Shown here: positions 24,602 to 33,448 of the stretch, one piece after another
Layout: every line of letters begins with the position of its first letter
Numbering within the stretch: the first letter of the stretch is position 1
Assembly: GCA_964471825.1 (NCBI GenBank)
Contig: CAYYKD010000003.1
Location: 74,349 to 138,348, forward strand
Length of the DNA stretch: 64,000 bases
Source: CAYYKD01 sp964471825
GTDB taxonomy: Bacteria > Spirochaetota > GWE2-31-10 > CAYYKD01
Direction: 5' to 3'
Notes under the pieces: generated by a model
What the model was told of the DNA's origin: nothing
The model's input: the letters and a program-made list of their open reading frames with translations, nothing else
Databases searched by the model: none
Made by a program: the position numbers and the translations under genes

Positions 24602-26440
24602 ATGGATGATAGCGAGAATACAGTGGGCATAGAAATAATTAACGCAATAAATGACATAAAAAATTCAAATATCCCGCAAGAGGTTCTGGAACTGTTAGAT
24701 AATATATCTCTGGAACTGATTGGTCTCTATACTGAGAATGGTAGTCGAAAGGATAAGATTGTTGCAAGTAACACAAAACGCGTGATTACTGAGTATATGA
24801 TTCAGCACTTAAACGAGATCGAACGGGAAATAATTAATAATACTAAAACAAAGACTAAAATTTATCAAAAAATTAATAGTCTTATAACACACTATTTTTC
24901 TACTAACTATTTTCGTAAAATCTATATTGTAACGATGGTTGATGATTTTATAGAATCCATCTTTGGTGATGAATTGACACTCTCAAAGTATATATTTGAT
25001 AAATATTCAAAAAAAATGGTCGGGCATGAATATGATGAGATGGTAAAATATATCGCAATCTATGGACAGGTTATTGATAATTCTGATGTTCATGACCTGA
25101 AGATCGGCTATAGAAAGGCAATTGTTGAAGAGGCTCATTCAAATGATATAATTACGGATGTCTGGGTTAAACTAAAGGAGATTGCCGGAAAGCCTGTCTG
25201 CGATAAGCTGTATAATAACCTTTCAACATTCAATTTTGATAAATTGAATCACAATAAGAAGTTTCTTAAACCGGTTATAGAAAAAATATTATTGGGAAAG
25301 GAGATGATTACAGATGAGTTTTGCAGAGTAAGGCAGGCAGGAATAGAATATTACGGTGCACCGATCAGCACGCTTGGGGCAGCAAATATTTATGATTTTG
25401 AAGCATTTCATAAAAAGATTCGAGAAAAAGGGTATTTTGACGAGGCAAACATTCTATCCGCATATATTCAGAATAATATTCTCCTGTTTACTGACGATGT
25501 TATAGATCTTAAATTTTGTGGTCTGGATGAATCACTGCTTATGGAATTAAAAAACCTTAACAGCAGAAAATATAGAAACATATGTCTTGGATTTATTATT
25601 CTATCAGAGCCGACTGAACAGATATTTGAAGCAGATGGTTCGCTTAATTTTATTGTTAACAATCTGTTAAAATCTATCTACAAAATGAGTGAGGTGGTTT
25701 TGATAGGTGATTTTGAATTTCAGGAATTTCAGAAGGAAATTCTCGTAACTCTACAACAGATATCGAGATTACGGGATATTGAGACTAGTGCCCATCAGGA
25801 AAGGGTTACAATATATACTAAGGTGCTTGCAGAGGCCCTCCTGGCCAAAAAGGAGTCGGGTGAGTTAACAAAACTTGTTTTGGCAAGCGGTCTTTCGGAG
25901 TCAACGGATTATAATATTGTTGATAAAGAGTATGTTAGAGATCTTGTATATAGTGCTTCGCTACATGATCTGGGTAAGGTGGGCATTTCGGATGATGTTC
26001 TGAAAAAACCTGACAGATTAACGCATGACGAGTATGTCTATATGCAATCCCACGCGGATCTTGGTTTTCAGAAGTTGAACAGTGTGACTAGAATGTCTAA
26101 GAATAAGACATTTCTCGTGCTTGCGGCGGCTCTTGCCGGTAATCATCATGAAAAGTGGAATGGTCATGGCTACCCTCTAGGCAAGAAGGGTTATGAGATC
26201 CCTTTATCTGCCAGGATTCTCGCGATTGCAGATGTCTACGATGCACTTAGAGTGAGACGGCCATATAAGAAGCCGTTTACCCATGTTGATGCTGTAAAAG
26301 TGATCCTGCATGAAAAGGGAAGACATTTTGATCCTGTCCTTGTCGATATTTTTTATGAGTACAATAAAAGTTTTGATGAATCATTTAAATCTGTGCAGGA
26401 AAACAACATTGTTGTAACGAAATCATACGATAGTGATTAA
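24602..26440 (+). CDS. HD-GYP domain protein (probable c-di-GMP phosphodiesterase)
   Basis: A 612-residue cytosolic protein. The C-terminal HD-GYP domain (about 395-600) has the His-rich H-Q-E-R-V, the metal pair H-D-L-G-K-V-G-I (about 454), N-H-H-E-K-W-N-G-H-G-Y-P (both the HH and the GYP signature), and D-V-Y-D-A-L. These are the catalytic features of phosphodiesterases that open c-di-GMP. The N-terminal 390 residues are mostly helical and match no domain I know; they may sense an input. GAGGG lies just before the ATG. The AsmA-like gene starts 28 bases downstream, suggesting co-transcription. Confidence 0.85.
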   Translation: MDDSENTVGIEIINAINDIKNSNIPQEVLELLDNISLELIGLYTENGSRKDKIVASNTKRVITEYMIQHLNEIEREIINNTKTKTKIYQKINSLITHYFSTNYFRKIYIVTMVDDFIESIFGDELTLSKYIFDKYSKKMVGHEYDEMVKYIAIYGQVIDNSDVHDLKIGYRKAIVEEAHSNDIITDVWVKLKEIAGKPVCDKLYNNLSTFNFDKLNHNKKFLKPVIEKILLGKEMITDEFCRVRQAGIEYYGAPISTLGAANIYDFEAFHKKIREKGYFDEANILSAYIQNNILLFTDDVIDLKFCGLDESLLMELKNLNSRKYRNICLGFIILSEPTEQIFEADGSLNFIVNNLLKSIYKMSEVVLIGDFEFQEFQKEILVTLQQISRLRDIETSAHQERVTIYTKVLAEALLAKKESGELTKLVLASGLSESTDYNIVDKEYVRDLVYSASLHDLGKVGISDDVLKKPDRLTHDEYVYMQSHADLGFQKLNSVTRMSKNKTFLVLAAALAGNHHEKWNGHGYPLGKKGYEIPLSARILAIADVYDALRVRRPYKKPFTHVDAVKVILHEKGRHFDPVLVDIFYEYNKSFDESFKSVQENNIVVTKSYDSD

Positions 26441-26467
26441 TAGATTAATCGCAATGCAGGTGTTGTT

Positions 26468-29400
26468 ATGAAACAAGGGCAAGGTGTAACTTCATTTTTG
26501 AAAATTTTCTCTATTGTTGTTATTGCTCTGATAATATTTATGGCTATACTTATTTTTATTGCCGCAAAGAATATCACACCGATTGCACGAAGGTTAATTA
26601 ATAGAGAGCTGCACTATCAAAGGGCATCATTTAATCCGGCATCACTTGAAATATCTCTGGATAATTTAACGCTTGGGATAGATATTGACAATACTTTTTT
26701 TTCTGTTTCAAAAATCACTGCAAGGCTATCTATTCGAGACATTGTTAGAGGCAAACTGAGATTCTCATCAATTGCTGCAGAGTCCCCTGTGTTGAAAGTG
26801 TACAGAACAGTCGATGGTAAATTTGTCTTTCCCGACTTCATTTCACCGGAAAAAATTAAAGGATCAACGCAATTCAATATTATTTCAGGGAGTTCCTTTG
26901 AGAATATCAAGGTGAGTAATGGTCGAGTAGTCTCAGATAATGGTCTGGTAATACTTGACGAACTTGTTATCTCAATACCCGGTTTTAGACCCGACAATAT
27001 TAAGGTTGAGCCTGTCATATCAGGGAAACTATACAATAATGTGTTTAGGATATCTGGAAACTCTGAGGTTAAACAGGATTTAATTATCAACACATTTGCA
27101 GCTGATTTGAGTAAATTTAAGTTGCTTGACATCTATAATCTATTTAACTTTAGTCTGCCCTATACTATCAGCTCAGGAGAGCTATCCGGAACAATATATT
27201 TTAAACACATTTCAAAGAAAGGCAGGGTCAATTGGAGCGTAGGTGGAACAATCTCACTTCGCAATCTCTCTATTGTAGAAGGTGTAGAGCGGTCGCGATT
27301 TTTGAAAAATATAGAAGGTGAATTAAAGGGTTTCAATTATAATGGAACGGACAACCTATTTTCTGCTGAAATGATTAATGTACGCAAAGGTGAGTGGCAT
27401 CATCAAATTAAAATACCAAATAAGACTGTTAAATCTCTGAAATCACAGGAGCCTTTTTTCTATAAGATTGAAATGCTTGCACTCTCAAATATTGATCTGA
27501 GGTATATTGACGAGCTTACAGACTTTAGCGAAACACTTCGGGTTGAATCATTGAAAATTAGTTCACTGTCAAATATTCGATCAGGGTTGTCAGATGTGAT
27601 TTTGAAAATAAGGGGCAATAGGTTTGATGAGCTAGTACTTAACGGCCAGATCAATCAGGCTGATGGTGTATATATATTAAATAGCGGCACTCTTAGGAAA
27701 CTCACTCTTGACGGTTATAGGCCACTTCTTAAGCGAATTACAACTGTTAGAGGGGGACTTATAGATATTAATAAGCTCAGTGGCTCCTTGGATAGAAATG
27801 GTTTTCAGTTTAATACAGAGGTTGATCTTAGGTCGCTTGTTATACCGGGAAAGAACACAGAGATATATATAGACAGACTATGGTGTCAAATTGAGAGAGA
27901 GCGTGATGGTTCATTAATTGCCGGGCAGGTGATTGTTTCTGAGCTTGATCCGGCAATTCCAAACATAAGGAATATTAGTTTCAGTATTAATGGTAAGCCG
28001 GAAGGCTATAGAATGGGAGTGGTAAAAAAGAGATCCGGTCTAATTGGTAGTGTTGATGAAAAGCAGATGCAGAGCTACATTATGGACGATTTTCTTACAG
28101 TTACCAATATCAAGATATCTGCTCTCCATGATGGGAGATCACTTAGTATTGAGTCAGACTCCATTGACATGAATGTAAAGGCTACTATTGATTCAGAACC
28201 AACGCTTCAATTTGCAGGGAGTGCCGAGATGTCTATTAATGGTCTGCTTCTAAGAGCTGACCAACGGATAGGACTAAAGATCGACAGGGCAAAACTAACT
28301 ATTAAAAAAATAAACTTCTTTCCAATGGATATCTTTATTTCGGAGGGAACGATAAATAGTCCTCTAATATCCGCAGGGGTAAAGGCTGACAATTCGTTTG
28401 AACTGTTCTCATTTCTAGAGCCATTTAAGAAATCAAAGCCTGCATCGAATATCACAGAAATAAGAAGCATGGATAATAAGTTCACAATAAACAAACTAAA
28501 TATTGCTGATGGGACTATAGTCTTTAATGATAGAACGACCGCTCCTAACTTTTTAGCCACGGTAGATAAGATAGAGGGTGTTATTCAGGACTTTCCCTCG
28601 GTAACACAAAGCACGGGCAGATATCTGCTTTCAGGAAAATATGACGGACTAACTGATGTCTATCTGGATGGAACAATAAATCCATCAGGACACAAACTGA
28701 AGATATCCTGTTCTGATTTAAAATTGCCCGGTCTATCATCATATTTTATCAGATATCTCGGAAATGAGGTAATCTCCGGATCATCAAATATTAACATGGA
28801 TGTCCGGATCGATAATAAGGGGTTTTCTGTAGACAATAGTATAGAGTTGTACTCTGTATCGGCTAAAAAAATAAACGGAAATATCAATCTTGAGAGGCTT
28901 CTGAGAATTATCGAGGATAGCTCAGGAGTGATTAAGCTGAATATTCCAATCAAGAGTATAGATGGCGATATAAAAGTTGATTATAGGAAAAACTTTTTTG
29001 ATCTATTTATGCAGTCCATTGATAAGCCTGTGGCTGGTGTATCCGGTGTGGTTGGCTTTATTCCCGATAATATATATGATATTATACTCTTTAAGGATGG
29101 AATGTCGGAAATTCAATCTATTGACGGAGTGTTTAGTGATAAAATAGTGTCATCATTTAATGTAAAATCAAAATACTTCCTTATTGAGAGTTTTGTTGAT
29201 CAGAAAACTGATAGGGATGAAATTAGAAATAGTAAATTTATGCGTGTCTATGATCTCTACTCAATACAGGCTAAGGATCAGAGGCCGGCATTAATTGAAG
29301 TCTATAGACATTTTGATATGGTTTTTAATTATGATTATTTAAGTGACAATGAGTTCAAGAAATCAATAATTGAAAACATTAAACTTGACTATTCGGATTA

Positions 29401-29572
29401 CACAAACCTTTCTCAGAAAAGATCAGAGGAGATTGCCAAGGTGATAACCAGCATCTATGGAGTAGATGAGAAGAGGATTATTATTAGAATTCCTAAAGAA
29501 GTCAATAATAATAATCTTGTTGAGGGGTATTCAAATAATCTGGGTGTAGTAAGGTCAGGAGAAAAAAAATAG
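26468..29572 (+). CDS. AsmA-like/DUF748 envelope protein
   Basis: A 1034-residue protein with one N-terminal membrane helix (about 11-36) and a long periplasmic beta-rich body. The start (I-T-P-I-A-R-R-L-I-N-R-E-L) and the block F-T-I-N-K-L-N-I-A-D-G-T-I-V-F-N-D-R (about 672-689) are typical of the AsmA/DUF748 family, whose members are thought to form grooves that move phospholipids towards the outer membrane. The C-terminal 110 residues (K-R-S-E-E-I-A-K-V-I-T-S-I-Y-G-V-D) resemble the end region of DUF748 proteins. The presence of such a protein implies a two-membrane envelope. The substrate is inferred only from family knowledge. Confidence 0.78.
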   Translation: MKQGQGVTSFLKIFSIVVIALIIFMAILIFIAAKNITPIARRLINRELHYQRASFNPASLEISLDNLTLGIDIDNTFFSVSKITARLSIRDIVRGKLRFSSIAAESPVLKVYRTVDGKFVFPDFISPEKIKGSTQFNIISGSSFENIKVSNGRVVSDNGLVILDELVISIPGFRPDNIKVEPVISGKLYNNVFRISGNSEVKQDLIINTFAADLSKFKLLDIYNLFNFSLPYTISSGELSGTIYFKHISKKGRVNWSVGGTISLRNLSIVEGVERSRFLKNIEGELKGFNYNGTDNLFSAEMINVRKGEWHHQIKIPNKTVKSLKSQEPFFYKIEMLALSNIDLRYIDELTDFSETLRVESLKISSLSNIRSGLSDVILKIRGNRFDELVLNGQINQADGVYILNSGTLRKLTLDGYRPLLKRITTVRGGLIDINKLSGSLDRNGFQFNTEVDLRSLVIPGKNTEIYIDRLWCQIERERDGSLIAGQVIVSELDPAIPNIRNISFSINGKPEGYRMGVVKKRSGLIGSVDEKQMQSYIMDDFLTVTNIKISALHDGRSLSIESDSIDMNVKATIDSEPTLQFAGSAEMSINGLLLRADQRIGLKIDRAKLTIKKINFFPMDIFISEGTINSPLISAGVKADNSFELFSFLEPFKKSKPASNITEIRSMDNKFTINKLNIADGTIVFNDRTTAPNFLATVDKIEGVIQDFPSVTQSTGRYLLSGKYDGLTDVYLDGTINPSGHKLKISCSDLKLPGLSSYFIRYLGNEVISGSSNINMDVRIDNKGFSVDNSIELYSVSAKKINGNINLERLLRIIEDSSGVIKLNIPIKSIDGDIKVDYRKNFFDLFMQSIDKPVAGVSGVVGFIPDNIYDIILFKDGMSEIQSIDGVFSDKIVSSFNVKSKYFLIESFVDQKTDRDEIRNSKFMRVYDLYSIQAKDQRPALIEVYRHFDMVFNYDYLSDNEFKKSIIENIKLDYSDYTNLSQKRSEEIAKVITSIYGVDEKRIIIRIPKEVNNNNLVEGYSNNLGVVRSGEKK

Positions 29573-29593
29573 AAGGGCTGGTCAGACCCTTCT
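29571..29593. terminator. Hairpin after the AsmA-like gene
   Basis: AGAAGGG (29571-29577) pairs with CCCTTCT (29587-29593) around a nine-base loop and overlaps the stop codon. On the plus strand the T run is poor; on the minus strand it is followed by eight T (A-run at 29562-29569). It may end transcription mainly from the other side. Confidence 0.45.
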
Positions 29594-30131
29594 AAGTTTA
29601 AAAAAAAGTTTCGTTTTTGTTTGTTACTTCTTAGTTTGTAAGAATCTTTGTAATAAATTGTTATTACTATTTATTATTACTACTATGATAGTAAATATAA
29701 CACAGCCGGTTTGAAAAGTCAATATATTTTAGAAAAAAAATTTTTGTTTTTTCAGATGTTCGGAGTGTACCGGAATTGTGTATTGTTTATTCTTTGAAAT
29801 GTGCATAGAAATGTGCATAATTTGACGGAAAGAATTTAGATGTATTCTGTGCTATGTTTTGATAATCTGTACTGATCAACCATAGGTTGTCCCCACTAAT
29901 CATGTTCCGGCAAAATATGTAACTTAAAAAAACTCTATTTTAAAAAACTTCATTTTAAAAAAACTCCTTTGATGTGTAAGTAATATTTAGAGAATCTGGC
30001 AGAAGTAATGATTTTTGCCGGATTCTAATTCTAACTGGAGCTTTATGTCAGAGAATTTGCAGGTGAGAGCGTAATAAGTCAATATATTCCCTTATTATTA
30101 GCGTATTAAATAAAAATTTTTATATAATTTA
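29594..30131. other. Gene-free AT-rich interval with several repeats
   Basis: No convincing gene lies between the AsmA-like gene and the next kinase. The interval holds a 12-bp tandem repeat (GAAATGTGCATA twice, 29796-29819), one half of the TAGGTTGTCCC element (29883-29894), three copies of a TTTTAAAAAACTCC-like unit (29923-29967), and a 9-10-bp inverted pair CCGGCAAAA (29907-29915) / TTTTTGCCGG (30012-30021). Confidence 0.6.
29883..29894 (+). repeat. TAGGTTGTCCCC half-element, copy B
   Basis: CATAGGTTGTCCCC (from 29881) matches the right end of copies C and D exactly, but I see no matching GGGACAACC end nearby. It is a solo end or a decayed copy. Confidence 0.6.
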
Positions 30132-30160
30132 TTGAGTTATAATTCAATATTTGATATATT
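30132..30160 (+). promoter_or_regulatory. Promoter of the second hybrid kinase gene
   Basis: TTGAGT (30132-30137), 17-base spacer, TATATT (30155-30160), giving a leader of about 35 bases before the GTG start. Confidence 0.55.
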
Positions 30161-30193
30161 AGTTTAATTGAAGTATTAAAACATTATAAAGGT

Positions 30194-30223
30194 AGTACAG
30201 GTGAAAATAGTACAGGTGAAAAT
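30194..30223 (+). repeat. 15-bp tandem duplication containing the kinase start codon
   Basis: AGTACAGGTGAAAAT occurs twice in a row. Each copy contains an in-frame GTG (30201 and 30216), so the kinase gene has a duplicated start codon. Confidence 0.9.
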
Positions 30224-32351
30224 AAAGAAACAAATTCTTTTGCTTATTACAGTTTTGACAATTTTGACAATCTGTGTAAACATAGCGGCAGATGAATATG
30301 ATTTACAGAGCAGCTTGTTAAACGGAAGTTCACAGAATAGTACAACTACTAATGTGTCATCTGATGAGATGATATACTTTACTGTGGGTAAGCTCCGATA
30401 CTACAGAACAATAATGCTGGTTGTAGACCCATCAACAGGGGTGATACTTGCAAGTTCAGGCGGTGCAGTTAGTTTCTATGGCTATAATAAACTTGAGGGG
30501 ATGAATATCTCCGAAATAAATACTCTTAATCAGTATCAGATAGCTGATGAAATGAATAAAGCGGTAAATGAAAAAAGGAATTTTTTTCATTTCAAGCATA
30601 GGCTTGCAGATAGACGGATTGTGGATGTTCATGTGAATTCATACCCGATGATTTATAAAGATAGACCAGTACTTGTTTCCCGTGTTATGGATGTGTCTGA
30701 TCAAATTTTTTCTGAATCGACACACTCGGTTATTAAATATATGATGTTTATCGCATTATTTCTCATAATTATTATCTTAATTGTTTTCATGGTGTATATT
30801 AGGAACAATGAAAAAAAATATCGTCTGCTCTTTGAAAACATGGTTGAGGGGTTTGCACTTCATGAGATAATCTTTGACAAGGAGAATAATCCTGTAGACT
30901 ATAGATTCATCGATATCAATCCCCGTTTTGAGGAGTTGACCGGTTTAAAACGGGAGACTGTCCTGGGTAGATCAGTTAAAGAGATGCTTCCTGAAACTGA
31001 GACCTATTGGATAGAGAACTACTCAAAAGTTGCCTTGAGCGGAAAGCCGCTCTCTTTTGAGAACTATTCTCAGGGGCTTAATAAATACTTTAGCTGCAAT
31101 GCGTTTTCTCCATCAAGGGGGAAGTTTGCTGTAATTTTCTCTGATATTACTGATAATAAAATTAAAGAACTTGAGATCATCAAGTCAAGGGATGAAGCAC
31201 AGAAAGCAAATAAGACCAAGTCCGATTTTCTTGCAAATATGAATCATGAGATACGGACGCCTATTCATAGTATAATCGGTTTTTCAGATGCACTGCTCAA
31301 AACAGATCTCAGTTCTAATCAGAGGGATTTTGCAACAAATATAGTGATGGCCTCCTCTTCATTAATGGGGCTGATAAATGATATATTTGACCTTACCTCA
31401 GTAGAAAATGACACACTCATATTACATCCGGATAAAATAAAGATAACTCAATTAATTGAGTCTGTTGTTGAATTATTGAGATATAAGGCGGTGGTAAAAG
31501 GGTTAAATCTAACATTTTTCAATAATTTACAGGATGATTTTACGATTATGGCTGACCCCGTGCGATTGAGACAGGTTCTAATCAATCTATTGGCAAATGC
31601 AGTTAAGTTTACCGATAATGGCGGTGTATCTATAGAATGTGCTGTTAACATCCTTGATGAAAAACTGGCGGCATTTACAATATCTGTAACTGATACAGGT
31701 GTAGGGATAGATGAGTCACACAGGCCCAGGCTCTATGAGGCCTTCTATCAGATAGAGAATGAAAAGTCTAGAAAGCATGGCGGAACAGGGGTCGGGCTGC
31801 CGATTTCAGATAGAATTTTGAAGTTAATGGGCAGCAGTCTTGAATATGAAAGTAAGGTTGGCAGAGGTTCAAGATTCTATTTTACAATTACAACTGAATA
31901 CTACACAGAGACAGTCAGGGAAAATCGGGATAGAAATAACCTGAAAGAGATTAGTGCTAATAAGCAGAGTTCATTTGATGGTACTATACTTGTGGTTGAA
32001 GATGAGAAGATCAACATGATTCTTATTAAATTTTACATCTCGCATCTCTTACCCAATGCACAGATAATAGAGGCCTATAATGGACTTGAGGCAGTCAATC
32101 AAGCGAAGGAGTTTCATCCTGAGCTTATTCTTATGGATCTTAGGATGCCTGAGATGGATGGAATAGCTGCAACAATAAAGATTCGTGAGTTATTTCCGGA
32201 GCATCCTCCGATCATTGCAGTAACTGCAGATGTAACCGATGCAGTAAAAGAGGAGTGTTTTAATGCAGGGATGAATGATTACTACACAAAACCATTAAAT
32301 GAAGAAGAGATGGGTGAAATAATAAATAAATATCTGTTTAAGACTATCTAA
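30201..32351 (+). CDS. Membrane hybrid sensor histidine kinase (PAS-HisKA-HATPase-REC)
   Basis: A 716-residue protein. An N-terminal hydrophobic segment (about 10-28) and a second one (about 178-200) enclose a periplasmic sensor of about 150 residues. Part of that sensor looks PAS-like (V-D-P-S-T-G-V-I-L-A-S-S-G). Then come PAS (about 207-323, F-S-D-I-T-D-N-K), HisKA with N-H-E-I-R-T-P (about 348), an ATPase domain (L-L-A-N-A-V-K-F-T, D-T-G-V-G-I, G-G-T-G-V-G-L-P-I-S) and one receiver (about 594-715; V-V-E-D-E-K, M-D-L-R-M-P, T-K-P-L). All key kinase and receiver residues are present. The GTG start (30201) follows AAAGG; the second GTG 15 bases later is an alternative. The stop overlaps the ATG of the next gene (TAATG). 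Confidence 0.92.
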   Translation: MKIVQVKIKKQILLLITVLTILTICVNIAADEYDLQSSLLNGSSQNSTTTNVSSDEMIYFTVGKLRYYRTIMLVVDPSTGVILASSGGAVSFYGYNKLEGMNISEINTLNQYQIADEMNKAVNEKRNFFHFKHRLADRRIVDVHVNSYPMIYKDRPVLVSRVMDVSDQIFSESTHSVIKYMMFIALFLIIIILIVFMVYIRNNEKKYRLLFENMVEGFALHEIIFDKENNPVDYRFIDINPRFEELTGLKRETVLGRSVKEMLPETETYWIENYSKVALSGKPLSFENYSQGLNKYFSCNAFSPSRGKFAVIFSDITDNKIKELEIIKSRDEAQKANKTKSDFLANMNHEIRTPIHSIIGFSDALLKTDLSSNQRDFATNIVMASSSLMGLINDIFDLTSVENDTLILHPDKIKITQLIESVVELLRYKAVVKGLNLTFFNNLQDDFTIMADPVRLRQVLINLLANAVKFTDNGGVSIECAVNILDEKLAAFTISVTDTGVGIDESHRPRLYEAFYQIENEKSRKHGGTGVGLPISDRILKLMGSSLEYESKVGRGSRFYFTITTEYYTETVRENRDRNNLKEISANKQSSFDGTILVVEDEKINMILIKFYISHLLPNAQIIEAYNGLEAVNQAKEFHPELILMDLRMPEMDGIAATIKIRELFPEHPPIIAVTADVTDAVKEECFNAGMNDYYTKPLNEEEMGEIINKYLFKTI

Positions 32352-33400
32352 TGTTTGATAAAACATCACAAAAGAGAGTATGTATGATAAAAGAGTTGAT
32401 AAATGATTTAGTATCTGTTTTTAAACCTGAGATTTACCATGGTTTTTTAAAAAAAGGCAAGTTTTTTGAAGGTTGGTATTACAAAATAACTGATAGGAGC
32501 GGGAAGCGAACAGCAGTGTTTATTCCGGGTATATCTAAATATACGAAAGACAGGCATTCATTTATTCAGTTTTTTCATACAGAACAGTTAAATAGAGATT
32601 ATTTTCGGTTTGAGAGTGATAGTTTTAAGTCTGACTATAACCATCTTGGTGTCACTATAGACAGATCCTCATTCAGTTCGGATTCTATACAGGTAGAGAT
32701 TGATCAAGGCAAGAAGATATCTGGAGATTTTAAGTTTACCAATCTGATTAGATGGCCTGTTCTGTTATTTAGCCCCGGAATTATGGGTTTCTTTGGTGTT
32801 CTACCATTTATGGAGTGTTACTATGATCTCATCTCAACAAAGGGAGCTGTAACCGGCAAGCTCAAAATTGATGATCAAATAATAGACTTTGATGGCGGCT
32901 CTGTCTACATAGAGAAAAACTGGGGTTCATCATTTCCGTCAGAGTGGATTTGGCTTCAGGCTAACAGGTTTAATACGGAGACTGTGGGTATAACTTTTTC
33001 ATATGCGACAATTCCATTCCTGGGCACAAGTTTTAAGGGGCTGGTTTGCGGTCTGTCAATCGGTAAGAAGTTCTATAAGTTTGCAACCTACAATGGCGGC
33101 AAGGTCTTAAGTTTAGATATCAGCGATCACTCTGTAAAAGTACTTCTTAGAAAGGGCAGTCTCTATCTTGAAATTGAAGCTCAAAGGATTGATGGTGCAT
33201 ATTTGCCGTATCCGACCATAACAGGTATGAACGGCACTATCTATGAAAGTATAAGCGGTAATATGAAAGCATTGCTATACAGACTTAAGGGCGGATCCAG
33301 GCAGGTGATCTTTGAAGGCGTTAGTGATAATTGCGGTGTTGAGATAACCATGAAAAAAAATAATGGCTTTTCATGGGATAAATTAACTAAGCAGGGTTAG
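32351..33400 (+). CDS. Tocopherol cyclase-like family protein
   Basis: A 349-residue protein matching the tocopherol cyclase-like family (PF14249 type). It has F-F-E-G-W-Y-Y-K (about 40-47), H-S-F-I-Q-F, a double-beta-barrel pattern, and S-V-Y-I-E-K-N-W-G-S-S-F-P-S-E-W-I-W-L-Q (about 182-201), the most conserved block of the family. Plant and cyanobacterial members close the chromanol ring of vitamin E; bacterial relatives are mostly uncharacterised. No signal peptide. An ATG at 32384 is a second possible start. The ATG overlaps the stop of the hybrid kinase gene, an unexpected pairing. The stop lies in a 38-bp tandem duplication. Confidence 0.78.
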   Translation: MFDKTSQKRVCMIKELINDLVSVFKPEIYHGFLKKGKFFEGWYYKITDRSGKRTAVFIPGISKYTKDRHSFIQFFHTEQLNRDYFRFESDSFKSDYNHLGVTIDRSSFSSDSIQVEIDQGKKISGDFKFTNLIRWPVLLFSPGIMGFFGVLPFMECYYDLISTKGAVTGKLKIDDQIIDFDGGSVYIEKNWGSSFPSEWIWLQANRFNTETVGITFSYATIPFLGTSFKGLVCGLSIGKKFYKFATYNGGKVLSLDISDHSVKVLLRKGSLYLEIEAQRIDGAYLPYPTITGMNGTIYESISGNMKALLYRLKGGSRQVIFEGVSDNCGVEITMKKNNGFSWDKLTKQG

Positions 33401-33448
33401 GTTGTCCCTAATGGGTTAAATCAACTAATGAGGGATAGGTTGTCCCTA
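33373..33448 (+). repeat. 38-bp tandem duplication between convergent genes (copy F of TAGGTTGTCCC)
   Basis: Two adjacent 38-base units (33373-33410 and 33411-33448) agree at 33 positions. Each ends TAGGTTGTCCCTA. The TAG of unit 1 (33398-33400) is the stop of the tocopherol-cyclase-like gene, and the CTA closing unit 2 (33446-33448) is the stop of the convergent DUF115 gene. Confidence 0.92.

Noticed and set aside
29907..30021. CCGGCAAAA / TTTTTGCCGG inverted pair as mobile-element ends
   Set aside because: The ends are short, only 96 bp apart, with no second copy in the window and no coding content between them; noted only in the interval description.
33373..33448. Possible CRISPR array (two similar 38-bp units)
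   Set aside because: Only two directly adjacent units with no spacers, no leader and no cas genes; it is a tandem duplication.
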